NCBI RefSeq assembly: GCF_000376445.1
Contig: NZ_AQXI01000001.1
Coordinates: forward strand, 2,195,734 to 2,259,733
DNA from: Haladaptatus paucihalophilus DX253
Lineage (GTDB): Archaea > Halobacteriota > Halobacteria > Halobacteriales > Haladaptataceae
DNA length: 64,000 bases
Direction of reading: 5' to 3'
Shown: positions 1 to 8,947 of the stretch, piece after piece
Numbering within the stretch: position 1 is the stretch's first letter
Layout: each line of letters begins with the position of its first letter
Notes under the pieces: model-generated
Database searches by the model: none
What the model saw: only the letters and a program-made list of their open reading frames with translations
What the model was told of the DNA's origin: nothing
Program-made: the position numbers and the translations under genes

Positions 1-1122
1 TTCGTGTCCATCCTCGCTATTCTCCTCGCGATTGCCGGGTATTTCCTCACCGACCCGATGCTCGCGGTGATGCCGTCGCAGGGGGCGACGACCGAGCAGG
101 TCGTTCCGCTCGCGCGGCGATACATGGAGACGTACTTCCTCGGATTGCCGTTCCTGTTCGGCTTTTTCGTCTTCACGTCGCTGATGCGCGGGTACGGCAA
201 CACGCGCACGCCGATGCGAATCATGATGGTCAGCGTGGCCGTCAACGTCGTCCTCGACCCGCTGCTCATCTTCGGATGGGGGTCGCTCGACGGCATGGGC
301 GTTCAAGGGGCGGCGCTCGCGACCATCTCCGCACGCGCCGTGGCGAGCGTGCTCGGCCTGTACGTCCTGTTTTTCACGAGTGCAGGGCCGACCGTCGGAC
401 TGGACGACTTGCTCCCCGACCTCGGATTCATCTGGAAGATCGTCCGTATCGGGACGCCGAGTGCGCTCGAACAATCGACCAGTTCGCTGGCGATGATTTC
501 GCTGACCGCGATGGTCGTCCAGTTCGCACCTCCCGTCGTCAGCGCCTACGGCCTCGGAAACCGCCTCGCGTCGCTCGTTTTCCTCCCCGCAATGGGGTTG
601 GGTCGGGCGACGAACACCATGGTCGGCCAAAACCTCGGGGCGCGGAAGCCCGACCGCGCGGAGCGGGCGGTGTGGCTCGCGGCGAAGGTCGGTGCAGGGG
701 TGATGTTCGCCGTTGCAATCGTCGCGGTGTTGTTCCCCGGCCCGATTGTCGGCGTTTTCATGGCGACGGGAACGAAGCAGGCGGACGCCACCATTCGACT
801 CGGAAGTCAGTACCTCCGGATTCGCTCCGTCGAATTCGTGTTCATGGCGGTGTTGCAGGTTCTCCTCGGCGCGTACCGCGGTGCGGGGAACACGAAACTG
901 GCGATGGCCTTCTCCATGATAACGCTCTGGCTCGGCCGGGTGCCGACCGTGTACTTCCTCGCGTTCGTCCGCGACATGGGACCGACCGGCGTCTGGATCG
1001 GCATGGCATTCGGCAACATCATCGGCGCTATCGTCGCCGCGCTCTGGTTTACTCGAGGGACGTGGAAGCGCACGGTTATCGACGAACCGGGCGTCGCGGT
1101 CGCCGACGGCGACGGCGAATAA
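1..1122 (+). CDS. MATE family efflux transporter (5' partial)
   Basis: This is the C-terminal part of a multidrug and toxic compound extrusion (MATE/DinF/NorM type) membrane antiporter. These proteins exchange Na+ or H+ for organic cations or other toxic compounds across the cytoplasmic membrane. The frame is open from the first base and the visible 373 codons lack the first two or three helices of the usual 440-490 residue protein, so the true start lies before the window. About nine hydrophobic segments are visible, with the family-typical RGYGNTRTPM stretch after the membrane helix near residue 60 and an internal half-repeat (MVGQNLGA, then RGAGNTKLA). The C-terminus is acidic. The family call is secure; the substrate cannot be told. 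Confidence 0.9.
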   Translation, partial: FVSILAILLAIAGYFLTDPMLAVMPSQGATTEQVVPLARRYMETYFLGLPFLFGFFVFTSLMRGYGNTRTPMRIMMVSVAVNVVLDPLLIFGWGSLDGMGVQGAALATISARAVASVLGLYVLFFTSAGPTVGLDDLLPDLGFIWKIVRIGTPSALEQSTSSLAMISLTAMVVQFAPPVVSAYGLGNRLASLVFLPAMGLGRATNTMVGQNLGARKPDRAERAVWLAAKVGAGVMFAVAIVAVLFPGPIVGVFMATGTKQADATIRLGSQYLRIRSVEFVFMAVLQVLLGAYRGAGNTKLAMAFSMITLWLGRVPTVYFLAFVRDMGPTGVWIGMAFGNIIGAIVAALWFTRGTWKRTVIDEPGVAVADGDGE

Positions 1123-1278
1123 CGATTCGCTGTCCCGTTTAAGAGTAACATAATAAAATGATTAGAGAGCGTAGGCGTCTCCAATGAGTCTGGCGACCGT
1201 CGCATTGCAAGATGACACTCCTTGCTCCGCGAACGAAACGAGATACGCTGGCCGAAATTGCGGTTTGGGTGACAGACA

Positions 1279-2901
1279 ATGAGTAACGTAGACGTTCTTC
1301 TCATCGGAATCGACGCCGGATGCTTGCCCGTTTTCGAACGCCTATACGAAGACGACGTTATCCCGAACATCCGTTCTATCTGCGATGGTGGGGCTTCTGC
1401 ACCGCTCGAATCACAAATGCCGCCGTGGACGCCGAGCGCGTGGCCGTCGCTGTACACCGGCGTTAACCCCGGCAAACACGGCGTTTGCGGGTTCGTCGCC
1501 TACGACGGATACGATTTCCGCGTCGTCAGCGGGAGCGACGTCGAGGAACACGCCATCTGGACGCTATTGGACAAACACGACCTGACGAGTGTCGTCGTGA
1601 ACGTCCCCGTAACCCACCCTCCGGACGAAATCAACGGGGCGCTCATTCCGGGGTTCATCGGCCCCGAGGACCCGCGCTGTCACCCCGAAGGACTGTTGGA
1701 CGAGGTGCGCGACGCCATCGGCGAGTACCGCGTGTACCCGACCTACTCCCGCGAGGAGTCGAATTACACGGACGCACAGAAGATGGACGAGTACACGAGT
1801 CTCGTCCGGATGCGCGGGGAAGCGTTCCGCTATCTCGCCGACAAACACGACCCCGACTTCGGGTTCGTGCAGTTCCAGAAGCCCGATACCGTCTTCCACG
1901 AGTTCGACGGCGACTGGGACAAGGTGACGACGGTCTACGAGGAGACGGACAGGCAAGTCGGCAAGCTCCTCGAAGAGTGTGACCCGAACACCGTCTTCAT
2001 CGCGAGCGACCACGGGATGGGACCGTACGAGAAGTACGAGTTCCGCGTCAACGAGTTCCTTCGCGACGAAGGCTACGTGAAGGCCCGGAAGGGCGGCCGC
2101 GGGATGCCGTCGTGGAACCCGATTCAGGACGAGCTTCGGGAGGGAAAGGACACGAAGACGTGGGAGCCGAACACCATCGAACGCATGGCCGCGAAGATGG
2201 CCCAGTTCGGTTTCACCGCTCATCGGATTCGAACCGGGTTGGAGAAGGTGGGACTCGCCGAAATCGTAAAGCAGTACGCGCCGAAGAACGTCGCGCGGAC
2301 GGCGAACGAGCAGGTCGATTTCCCGAAATCCGCCGCGTACATGCGCGCTCGAACCGAACTGGGCGTTCGAATCAACTTGCAGGGACGCGAACCGAACGGC
2401 ATCGTCCCGCCGGAGCAGTACGACGAGGTTCGTGACGACCTGATAGAGAAACTCAGTGCGGTCGAAACCCCCGATGGCGAACCCGTCTTCGGCGAAGTCG
2501 CGCCGCGCGAGACGTACTTCCACGGAAAGAACGCGGACAACGCGCCGGACATCGTGACCATCCCGAACGAGATGGGGCAGTTCCTCTCGGCGCAACTCCT
2601 CGGCGACTACTTCGCGCCGCCGACCGAACCGTGGAACCACAAAATCGAAGGCGTCGTCGCCGCGAAAGGGGAGGGAATCGACGCGGATGCGATGCCGACC
2701 AAAGCCCACCTCTTCGACATCGCGCCCACTGTCATGTCCGCGCTCGGAATCCCGTACAGCGACCGGATGGACGGCGGCGTCATTCCAATCGTCGAGGACG
2801 CCGGAGCGCAGTCGTATCCCGCCTACGACGAGGACGACTCGGTTTCGATGGACGACGCGGACGTCGAAGAGCGGTTGGCCGACCTCGGCTACATGCAGTA
2901 G
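1279..2901 (+). CDS. Alkaline phosphatase superfamily protein (type I phosphodiesterase/nucleotide pyrophosphatase)
   Basis: A 540-residue hydrolase of the type I phosphodiesterase/nucleotide pyrophosphatase branch of the alkaline phosphatase superfamily. The N-terminal LLIGIDAG holds the first metal-binding Asp. The nucleophile region is MPPWTPSAWPSLYTG, with a Thr or Ser in the catalytic position. The second metal site is the IASDHGMGPY segment near residue 245, and a further His lies in the C-terminal third. No signal peptide or membrane helix is seen, so it is probably cytoplasmic. It stands alone on its strand between the MATE gene and trpB. Relatives often hydrolyse phosphodiesters of nucleotides or lipid-linked sugars; the substrate here is unknown. 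Confidence 0.85.
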   Translation: MSNVDVLLIGIDAGCLPVFERLYEDDVIPNIRSICDGGASAPLESQMPPWTPSAWPSLYTGVNPGKHGVCGFVAYDGYDFRVVSGSDVEEHAIWTLLDKHDLTSVVVNVPVTHPPDEINGALIPGFIGPEDPRCHPEGLLDEVRDAIGEYRVYPTYSREESNYTDAQKMDEYTSLVRMRGEAFRYLADKHDPDFGFVQFQKPDTVFHEFDGDWDKVTTVYEETDRQVGKLLEECDPNTVFIASDHGMGPYEKYEFRVNEFLRDEGYVKARKGGRGMPSWNPIQDELREGKDTKTWEPNTIERMAAKMAQFGFTAHRIRTGLEKVGLAEIVKQYAPKNVARTANEQVDFPKSAAYMRARTELGVRINLQGREPNGIVPPEQYDEVRDDLIEKLSAVETPDGEPVFGEVAPRETYFHGKNADNAPDIVTIPNEMGQFLSAQLLGDYFAPPTEPWNHKIEGVVAAKGEGIDADAMPTKAHLFDIAPTVMSALGIPYSDRMDGGVIPIVEDAGAQSYPAYDEDDSVSMDDADVEERLADLGYMQ

Positions 2902-3124
2902 GCCGACTTCGACTCCTCACCTCGTCGGTTTTGCTCCGCGACTCTCTCCGTCGTCTCGACGGTTCTCCGACCTGTCGTTCGCTTTCTTCACCGGTCGTTC
3001 CCCGTTCTTCACTCCCCGTTTCGTCTCTCCTCGGGTTTCATATCTACCTTATACAGTCCATAAACGTATGTGTCGGCTGTCGGTGGCTCTCACGTGAGAT
3101 GCCGTCGGTGGCGCTATCAACAAT

Positions 3125-3170
3125 TTTGTACACTCCACACCACATTTGTACTGTAGAGTAATTTTATATA
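3125..3170 (+). promoter_or_regulatory. trpB promoter with paired direct repeats
   Basis: A strong TATA-like box (TTTATATA, 3163-3170) lies 24-31 bp before the trpB ATG, which fits a leaderless haloarchaeal transcript. Two direct TTTGTAC heptamers (3125-3131 and 3145-3151) sit exactly 20 bp apart, about two helical turns. The second lies just before the TATA/BRE region. They look like operator half-sites for a repressor that reports tryptophan or aromatic state, but this is inference from position and spacing only. The rest of the 292-bp gap after the phosphatase gene (2902-3193) holds no gene I can support. Confidence 0.5.
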
Positions 3171-3193
3171 CGTCGGGATGCAACCTTCCGTCC

Positions 3194-4363
3194 ATGTCTC
3201 AAGAGACCGCAACCGAGTTCGGGACGTTCGGCGGCCGCCACGTTCCCGAACCGCTCGAAGAACCGCTCGAACGGTTGGCGCAAACCTACGACGAGATTTC
3301 CGAGACGGAGGCGTTTCAGCGCGAGTTCCAGCAGTACCTCGAAAAGTTCGCCGGGCGACCGACGCCGCTCTATCACGCGGAACGACTCTCCGAGGCGTAC
3401 GGCGCACAGATTTACCTGAAGCGCGAGGACCTGCTCCACGGCGGCGCACACAAGATCAACAACTGCCTCGGGCAGGCGTTGCTGGCGAAGCAGGCGGGGA
3501 AGGACCGACTCATCGCCGAAACCGGCGCGGGTCAACACGGTACCGCAACCGCGATGGTCGGCGCGCTGCTCGACATTCCGACCGAGATTTACATGGGGAA
3601 AAAGGACGTGGAGCGCCAGAAGATGAACGTCTTCCGCATGCGCCTGATGGGCGCTGAGGTGAACGAGGTCACGCGCGGTGACGCCGGACTGGCGGATGCC
3701 GTCGATGCCGCGCTGGAGGATTTCGCCCGCAATGTGGACGACACTCACTACCTCGTCGGGAGCGTCGTCGGTCCCGACCCGTTCCCGCGGATGGTCCGCG
3801 ATTTCCAGTCCGTCATCGGCGTGGAAGCGCGACGTCAGATTCAGGAGGAGACCGGAAGCCTACCGGACGCCGCGGTGGCGTGCGTCGGCGGCGGGTCGAA
3901 CGCCATCGGTCTCTTCCACGCGTTCCGCGACGACCCCGTGGAACTCTACGGCGCGGAGGGCGGCGGCGAGGGGTCGGATTCGACCCGCCACGCGGCACCC
4001 CTCGCGAGCGGGAAGACCGACATCCTCCACGGGATGCGGACCCGCATCCTGAACGACGACGTGGAGGTCCACTCAGTCTCGGCGGGACTCGACTACCCCG
4101 GCGTCGGCCCGGAACACGCCCAGTTCCGCGAAACCGGCCGCTGTGAGTACACCGGCGTCACCGACGACGAGGCGCTCGCCGCGTTCCGAGAACTGAGCGA
4201 GTTGGAAGGCATCATCCCCGCGCTCGAATCCAGCCACGCCGTCGCGCTGGCGAAGCAACTCGCCGAGGAGCGAGACGAGGACGACGTGATTCTGGTCAAC
4301 CTGAGCGGTCGGGGCGACAAGGACATGGAACAGGCCGCCGAGCTGTTCGACCTCGGCAACTGA
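3194..4363 (+). CDS. trpB: Tryptophan synthase beta chain (orphan)
   Basis: PLP-dependent TrpB, which condenses indole with L-serine to give L-tryptophan, normally in an alpha2-beta2 complex with TrpA. The protein is 389 residues from the ATG at 3194. That start is preferred over an in-frame ATG 48 bp upstream because it matches family N-termini ([13 protein letters not shown]) and lies correctly behind the TATA box. The Schiff-base lysine is K87 in GGAHKINN, the phosphate-binding loop is GGGSNAIG, and the C-terminal [11 protein letters not shown] motif is intact. The sequence is of the TrpB1 class. Unlike the usual haloarchaeal trpCBA operon, no trpC or trpA is adjacent; the next gene is convergent. 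It may be a second copy or a gene split from its partners. Confidence 0.95.
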   Translation: MSQETATEFGTFGGRHVPEPLEEPLERLAQTYDEISETEAFQREFQQYLEKFAGRPTPLYHAERLSEAYGAQIYLKREDLLHGGAHKINNCLGQALLAKQAGKDRLIAETGAGQHGTATAMVGALLDIPTEIYMGKKDVERQKMNVFRMRLMGAEVNEVTRGDAGLADAVDAALEDFARNVDDTHYLVGSVVGPDPFPRMVRDFQSVIGVEARRQIQEETGSLPDAAVACVGGGSNAIGLFHAFRDDPVELYGAEGGGEGSDSTRHAAPLASGKTDILHGMRTRILNDDVEVHSVSAGLDYPGVGPEHAQFRETGRCEYTGVTDDEALAAFRELSELEGIIPALESSHAVALAKQLAEERDEDDVILVNLSGRGDKDMEQAAELFDLGN

Positions 4364-4399
4364 GAAAAATCGCTTTTCGAACCGCGATTGCGAGGCCGC

Positions 4400-6376
4400 T
4401 TACGCGGTCGCCGCCGTCGGTGTCGGCGATGCGGTGCGCTCGCTCGTCTCGTCGGTGTCGTCCGTCTCGTTGGTCTCTTTCGCGTGCCCACCGTTTGCCG
4501 CGAGCGTCGCGGTCACGTCGGCGTTCACCCGCGAGTGGTCGAAGTACACTTGGTCGTACTTCGAGGAGTTGTAACTTCCGTACAGGTCGAGGTCCGCCGT
4601 CCGCTCGCATCCGAGGAGCGCCGCGAGTTCGGCGTCGTCGAAGCGAACCGCGAGGCGTCCCTCCTCGGCGTCGTACGTGACCTTCTCCGCTTCGACGGTG
4701 CGGTTACCGGGTGTCGAGACGACGAACGTGCCCGCGACGGTTCCGTCGTAGTCCGCTGGCGCGTCGAAGTGCATGACGACCTTGCCGCGTTCGTCGAGGC
4801 TGACCGAGGCGTCGTCGAGGGTGGTGTCAACCCGTCGAATCCGGCCGTCCGTCGTCGGCGCGATTCGTTTCTTCTCCTTCAGATAGTCGACCACGGTGGT
4901 CGAAAGGAGTTCGTTCGTCCGGTTTACGACCGGTTCGTCGGCGAGCGGATAGCCGCTTCCGCCGCCCGCCATGAAGTCGTTGACGGCGACTTCGTAGGTC
5001 GCGTTCGGGTCGAGTCGCTCGCCGTTCACGTACACGTCTCGGATTTGGTCACGACCCTCGTGGCCGACCCACTCGAACCGGACGCCGCTGACTTGCATGG
5101 CCATCTCCGCGCCGTACTGCTGTCCGGCCTCGCTCTCCAACGGCGTCACTTGGCTGGCGAGCGTCTCCTCCAGTTCGCGGCCGGTCAGTTCGACCGTCAC
5201 GACCTCGTTCCCGAACGGGAGCGTGTTGAACACGTCGCCGCCGGTGACGTTTCCGGGACCGTAGACGCTGTTCGAACGGATGCCACCCGCGTTGGTGATG
5301 GCCACGTCGGCACCCGTCTTCGCGCGCATCGCGTCGGTCACGAGGTCGCCGTAGTTGCTCTCGCGGTGGTAGTTGGTGGCGAACCGAGCGTCGAGGGGCG
5401 TCTCGGTGTACGCGATAGTCGAGTCGAGGTCCACCTCCGAGCGGTAGTCGTCGATGATGTCCGAGGCGGTTTCGTTCTTCGGCGTCGCGTCGGTGACGTT
5501 GAGGAGGTGCCCGTTCGCGGCGACGACCTCGCCGTTCTCGACGGTGAGGTTGATTTCGCTCAGGTACTCGGCCCGCGCCTGCGTCTCGCTGATGATGGTT
5601 CCGTTCACGACGCGCGGACGGTAGACCACTTCGTCGTGTCCCGTCAGCACGACGTCGGTGTCTGTTCGGTTCGCGACCGTCTCGGCTTCGTTCGTCCCCT
5701 CGTGGAGCAGGACGACCGTTACGTCCACGTCCTCTCTCTCGCGGAGAACTCGTTCGTACTTCCGAATCGACGGCACGACCGGCTTCGCGGTGATGTTCCG
5801 AGCCGAGAGGTTCTCGGAGACCGAGCCATCGACACCGGGGTAGACGGCACCGACGATGCCGACTTTGACGCCGCCGCGCTCGACCACTTCGTAGCGTTTC
5901 GTTCCCTCGACCGTCTTCCCGGTCGTCTCGTTGACGAGGTTCGAGACGACCCACGGGAACTCGGAGGCGCGGGACGCGTTCGTGAACGCATCGACGCCGT
6001 AATCGAGGTCGTGGTTGCCGATGGTGTCCGCGTCCGGCCCGATGAGGTTCAACACGTCGACCGGCGCGCGCCACTTCGAGACGGGCGAGAGCGCGTGCGG
6101 CGACAACTCGTCACCGCCGCCCATCACGAACGTCGGGTTGTCGTGGGCGGCCCGCCGCTCGTCGATTCGATGGACGAGCCGCGGCAGGTTGCCGTCCTTC
6201 GCCGCGGCGGTCTGAATGTCGTTGTAAGAGAGGATGGTTACGTTCGTCGAACTGTTCGCGGTCACGTCGGCTGACCCTGTATCGGATTGGTGCCCGCCAG
6301 CGCCCACACCGAGCGCGGGAATCGCCCCCGCACTGACGATGCAGACGAGCAGGACGAGTGCTGTCGCGCGTCGCAT
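4400..6376 (-). CDS. Secreted bifunctional 5'-nucleotidase / 2',3'-cyclic phosphodiesterase
   Basis: A 658-residue protein of the UshA/CpdB family, which removes phosphate from nucleotides or cyclic nucleotides outside the cell. A hydrophobic signal segment occupies residues 5-25 and is followed by a short Thr/Ser-rich stretch. The metallophosphatase domain spans about 45-290, with GNHDLDYG and a later TGHD metal motif. The C-terminal nucleotidase domain spans about 320-500 (NAGGIRSN, FMAGGGSGYP). The first metal motif reads YNDIQ instead of the usual HTND-like form. An accessory region follows and the protein ends in a Thr/Glu/Asp-rich tail with no visible membrane anchor. It is likely to scavenge phosphate and nucleosides. 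It lies downstream of the MFS gene on the same strand. Confidence 0.9.
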   Translation of the reverse strand: MRRATALVLLVCIVSAGAIPALGVGAGGHQSDTGSADVTANSSTNVTILSYNDIQTAAAKDGNLPRLVHRIDERRAAHDNPTFVMGGGDELSPHALSPVSKWRAPVDVLNLIGPDADTIGNHDLDYGVDAFTNASRASEFPWVVSNLVNETTGKTVEGTKRYEVVERGGVKVGIVGAVYPGVDGSVSENLSARNITAKPVVPSIRKYERVLREREDVDVTVVLLHEGTNEAETVANRTDTDVVLTGHDEVVYRPRVVNGTIISETQARAEYLSEINLTVENGEVVAANGHLLNVTDATPKNETASDIIDDYRSEVDLDSTIAYTETPLDARFATNYHRESNYGDLVTDAMRAKTGADVAITNAGGIRSNSVYGPGNVTGGDVFNTLPFGNEVVTVELTGRELEETLASQVTPLESEAGQQYGAEMAMQVSGVRFEWVGHEGRDQIRDVYVNGERLDPNATYEVAVNDFMAGGGSGYPLADEPVVNRTNELLSTTVVDYLKEKKRIAPTTDGRIRRVDTTLDDASVSLDERGKVVMHFDAPADYDGTVAGTFVVSTPGNRTVEAEKVTYDAEEGRLAVRFDDAELAALLGCERTADLDLYGSYNSSKYDQVYFDHSRVNADVTATLAANGGHAKETNETDDTDETSERTASPTPTAATA

Positions 6377-6526
6377 TCATCGTATTCGAACGACTCTTCC
6401 AAATTAATCGTATCTATGTGATATTGATAGAATAATGGTCTCTATGGATTCAAATATATGTGGTGGACGGACATGTGCTGAATTTTACCCTTTCGCCCGG
6501 GCTATCGAAACACGACGCCGTCCGTC

Positions 6527-7774
6527 TCACCACTGGGTCAGCGCCTCGGACCCGTACGAGTACGACAGGACGCCGAAGAACGTCAGTACGCCCGAAATCG
6601 ACGCGATACCGCCGACGTAGAACACCCATTGGATGCCCGGCCCCGTCATCAGGATTCCGGCGAGAATCGGCGCGAGGATGCTCCCGGGTCGCCAAACCAA
6701 CTCCCGGACGCCGAAACTGCTCGCCACGCCCGCGCCATCGACGCCTTCGTCGGCGAACAGCGCCATACTGGCCGGTTCACGGAAACTGTCGGCGATTCCG
6801 AGCAGGGCATTGAGTCCGACCAGTGGAAGGAAGGCCGGTGAGAGTGCGCCGAGGACGGGAAACGCGGCGGGAAGCGACAGCGCCTGTCCGATTGCGGGTG
6901 CGGAGGGGACGACCAACGCCACGAGTCCGTAGATGCCGCCGCCGACGAAGACGAACAGCGCCCGTCCGTAGTCGTCCGACAGTCGCCCGGTGAATGGCTG
7001 ACAGAGCATGTTCGTGAACTTCTCCGCGATGAGGACGACGCCGACCGCGATGGGAGCGTACGCGAGACCACCTTTCGCGGCTTCGACGCCCGCGTAGACC
7101 ACGATCCACGTTCGGACCATCGTCACCGCCACCGCGTACTGGGCGCGGAAACTCGTGAGCGTCAGCAGTTTGCGATTGAGCGCCATGTCGGCGAAGGGGA
7201 AGCCCTCGATTCGCGTGTCGTCGCGTTCGACGAAGAGGAGAACGCCGACCAACGCCGGAATCAGGAGCGCGACGATGACGCCGAACACGACGTCGAAGCC
7301 GTATCGTTCGTACAGCGCGGTGGCGGAAATCGTCCCGAGGATGGACGCCGCGAAGCGGGCCGCGTTCGCCTTGCCGATGTGGTTCGCCCGCGTGTCGGCC
7401 GTCGAGAGTTCACCGACGAGCGCGAGCGTGATGAGACCGGTTCCGGTGATGGCCACGCCCTGTAACGCACGCGCCGCGATGAATCCCCAACTGCTCTCGA
7501 CCAGCGGAAAACTGGCGTAGGCGACGATAGACACGACGAGACTGAAGAGGAGAACGGTCCGTTTGTCGTAGCGGTCGCCGCTCCACGCCAGCGGAATGAC
7601 GGCCACCGACTGCGCGGCGGTCAACCCTGAGACGAACAGGCCGACGACGATTCCCGACTGCGGGTCGAGAACGTTGAGATACGTCGGCAGCAGCGCTGCC
7701 AGCGTGATAAAACCGAAGCCGCTGGCGAACCGCGTGAGATAGAGCGCGTAGAACTGGGCGCGATTTTTTTGCAC
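6527..7774 (-). CDS. MFS transporter
   Basis: A 415-residue major facilitator superfamily carrier with about 12 hydrophobic segments. The loop between helices 2 and 3 contains the degenerate signature AWSGDRYDKRT, and the second-half counterpart GRLSDDYGRALF is also seen. The acidic central loop near residues 185-200 separates the two six-helix halves. Overall it resembles the drug/H+ antiporter or sugar-phosphate-like groups, but the substrate is not readable. It lies upstream of the secreted nucleotidase gene on the same strand with a 150-bp gap, so uptake of nucleosides or related products is a possible but unsupported link. Confidence 0.88.
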   Translation of the reverse strand: MQKNRAQFYALYLTRFASGFGFITLAALLPTYLNVLDPQSGIVVGLFVSGLTAAQSVAVIPLAWSGDRYDKRTVLLFSLVVSIVAYASFPLVESSWGFIAARALQGVAITGTGLITLALVGELSTADTRANHIGKANAARFAASILGTISATALYERYGFDVVFGVIVALLIPALVGVLLFVERDDTRIEGFPFADMALNRKLLTLTSFRAQYAVAVTMVRTWIVVYAGVEAAKGGLAYAPIAVGVVLIAEKFTNMLCQPFTGRLSDDYGRALFVFVGGGIYGLVALVVPSAPAIGQALSLPAAFPVLGALSPAFLPLVGLNALLGIADSFREPASMALFADEGVDGAGVASSFGVRELVWRPGSILAPILAGILMTGPGIQWVFYVGGIASISGVLTFFGVLSYSYGSEALTQW

Positions 7775-7870
7775 GATACAACCTGTGAACTTCCCCGCAA
7801 AGTCCTTTCGTTTCGAAACCTATCCGCCGCTCCCGCCAGCGACGACGATAGTTCGGGCCAGTGCGAATCG

Positions 7871-7972
7871 TTACTCGTCTCGACAGTCCGGACACCGCTC
7901 GTCTTCGACGTAGATTTCGAGCAATTTCTCGCCACATTCGACACATCGCTTTAGTACGTCCTTCTCTACCAC
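7871..7972 (-). CDS. Zinc-ribbon miniprotein, 33 residues
   Basis: A very short frame beginning with GTG at 7970-7972 and ending with TAA at 7871. An in-frame TGA lies three codons upstream, so this GTG is the only reasonable start. The product carries two cysteine pairs, RCVECGEK and RCPDCRDE, spaced 16 residues apart, the layout of a single treble-clef or ribbon zinc site. The rest is highly acidic, as in other haloarchaeal proteins. It lies 96 bp upstream of the MFS gene on the same strand. Such zinc microproteins are numerous in haloarchaea and are often missed by gene finders; the function is unknown. Confidence 0.6.
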   Translation of the reverse strand: MVEKDVLKRCVECGEKLLEIYVEDERCPDCRDE

Positions 7973-8042
7973 GTTCGCTCACGACGCAATCGAAACCCGA
8001 TAGAAATAGTCGTATCGGTTTGTCTAGTGTTTGCGGTTCCGT

Positions 8043-8525
8043 TTAGTCCAGATTCTCGCCCTGATAGTCGCCGTCGTAGGTGCCGTCGTGGTCCGCCTCG
8101 GCGAGGACGAGTTGTGCGATACGTGCGCCGCGTTCGAGTTCGATGTCGTGGTGAACCTGCAACAACCCTTCTCCTTTGCCCTCGTAGCCCGCGTCCCAGA
8201 CCGCGGTGTTGAGCATACAGGAGTTCCGCATGAGCGACGAACGGGGGTAGACGAAGCCGACGTGTCCGTCCGGGATTTCGATTGTCTCCGCGTACTGGAC
8301 GATGTATCCTCCTTGCGGCAGGTAGTAGTTCTCCGGGGACTTCTCGGTTATCTGCTCGGACTCGACCTGCTGGCGGTCGCCGATCTCCTTGCCATTGCGC
8401 CCGATTCGGCCCGAGTCCCGCTGTTCGTACACCGTTTCCAGCGTCAAATCGACACCGTTCGGCTGTACCTGTTGCCGTCTGACCTCCGAGACGTGCTCCG
8501 CGACGAACGTTCCGCTCTCGAACAT
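8043..8525 (-). CDS. dut: dUTPase / dCTP deaminase family protein
   Basis: A 160-residue trimeric-fold nucleotide hydrolase that keeps dUTP out of DNA by converting it to dUMP and pyrophosphate, supplying thymidylate synthesis. The family pattern is clear: an N-terminal QPNGVDLTL segment, the phosphate-binding YPRSSLMRNS motif near residue 95, and NTAVWDAGYEGKGEG, which holds the catalytic Asp and nucleotide-contacting residues. It is shorter than typical dCTP deaminases (about 190-205 residues), so dUTPase activity is favoured, though bifunctional DCD-DUT enzymes share these motifs. It diverges from the aconitase gene across a 422-bp spacer. Confidence 0.85.
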   Translation of the reverse strand: MFESGTFVAEHVSEVRRQQVQPNGVDLTLETVYEQRDSGRIGRNGKEIGDRQQVESEQITEKSPENYYLPQGGYIVQYAETIEIPDGHVGFVYPRSSLMRNSCMLNTAVWDAGYEGKGEGLLQVHHDIELERGARIAQLVLAEADHDGTYDGDYQGENLD

Positions 8526-8914
8526 AGACGGACGGCGTGTCCGAGATAGTAAAGCCGTTACCGTTCCCGACTGGTGTGCGTGACTCTCACACTCGCTCTC
8601 TCACCCGTTGACTCGTTCGCCCGCGCGTTTCTTCGCCTACTCGCGCCGTTCGAACGACCCGACGGTCGCGCCGTCCGCCGCATCGAGTTCGCTCGCTCGA
8701 ACTGCAAAACGGGTTCGAAGCGTACGACGTCGTTCCGCCCCTTTCGTGGAGTCGTGCCGACGACGGAACGCCGACCGTGACCGAAGTCGAAATCGCCGCC
8801 GTTCGGTTTGACAACCCCCCGCAAAACATTGTGATTTTCTCGCCCCTATTTTCGCAATGATTGCCGGACGAGGGCCGAATTTACCACGAACGATGAAAAC
8901 GTAAACACGCGGGA

Positions 8915-8920
8915 TTTATA
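8915..8920 (+). promoter_or_regulatory. TATA-like box of the aconitase gene
   Basis: TTTATA lies 28-33 bp upstream of the aconitase ATG, with no Shine-Dalgarno before the start codon, suggesting a leaderless mRNA. It sits at the end of the 422-bp divergent spacer (8526-8947) between the dUTPase and aconitase genes. I see no further gene, RNA or repeat in that spacer. Confidence 0.55.
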
Positions 8921-8947
8921 CCTTCGGAGGGTCGATATTCGTCCGAT

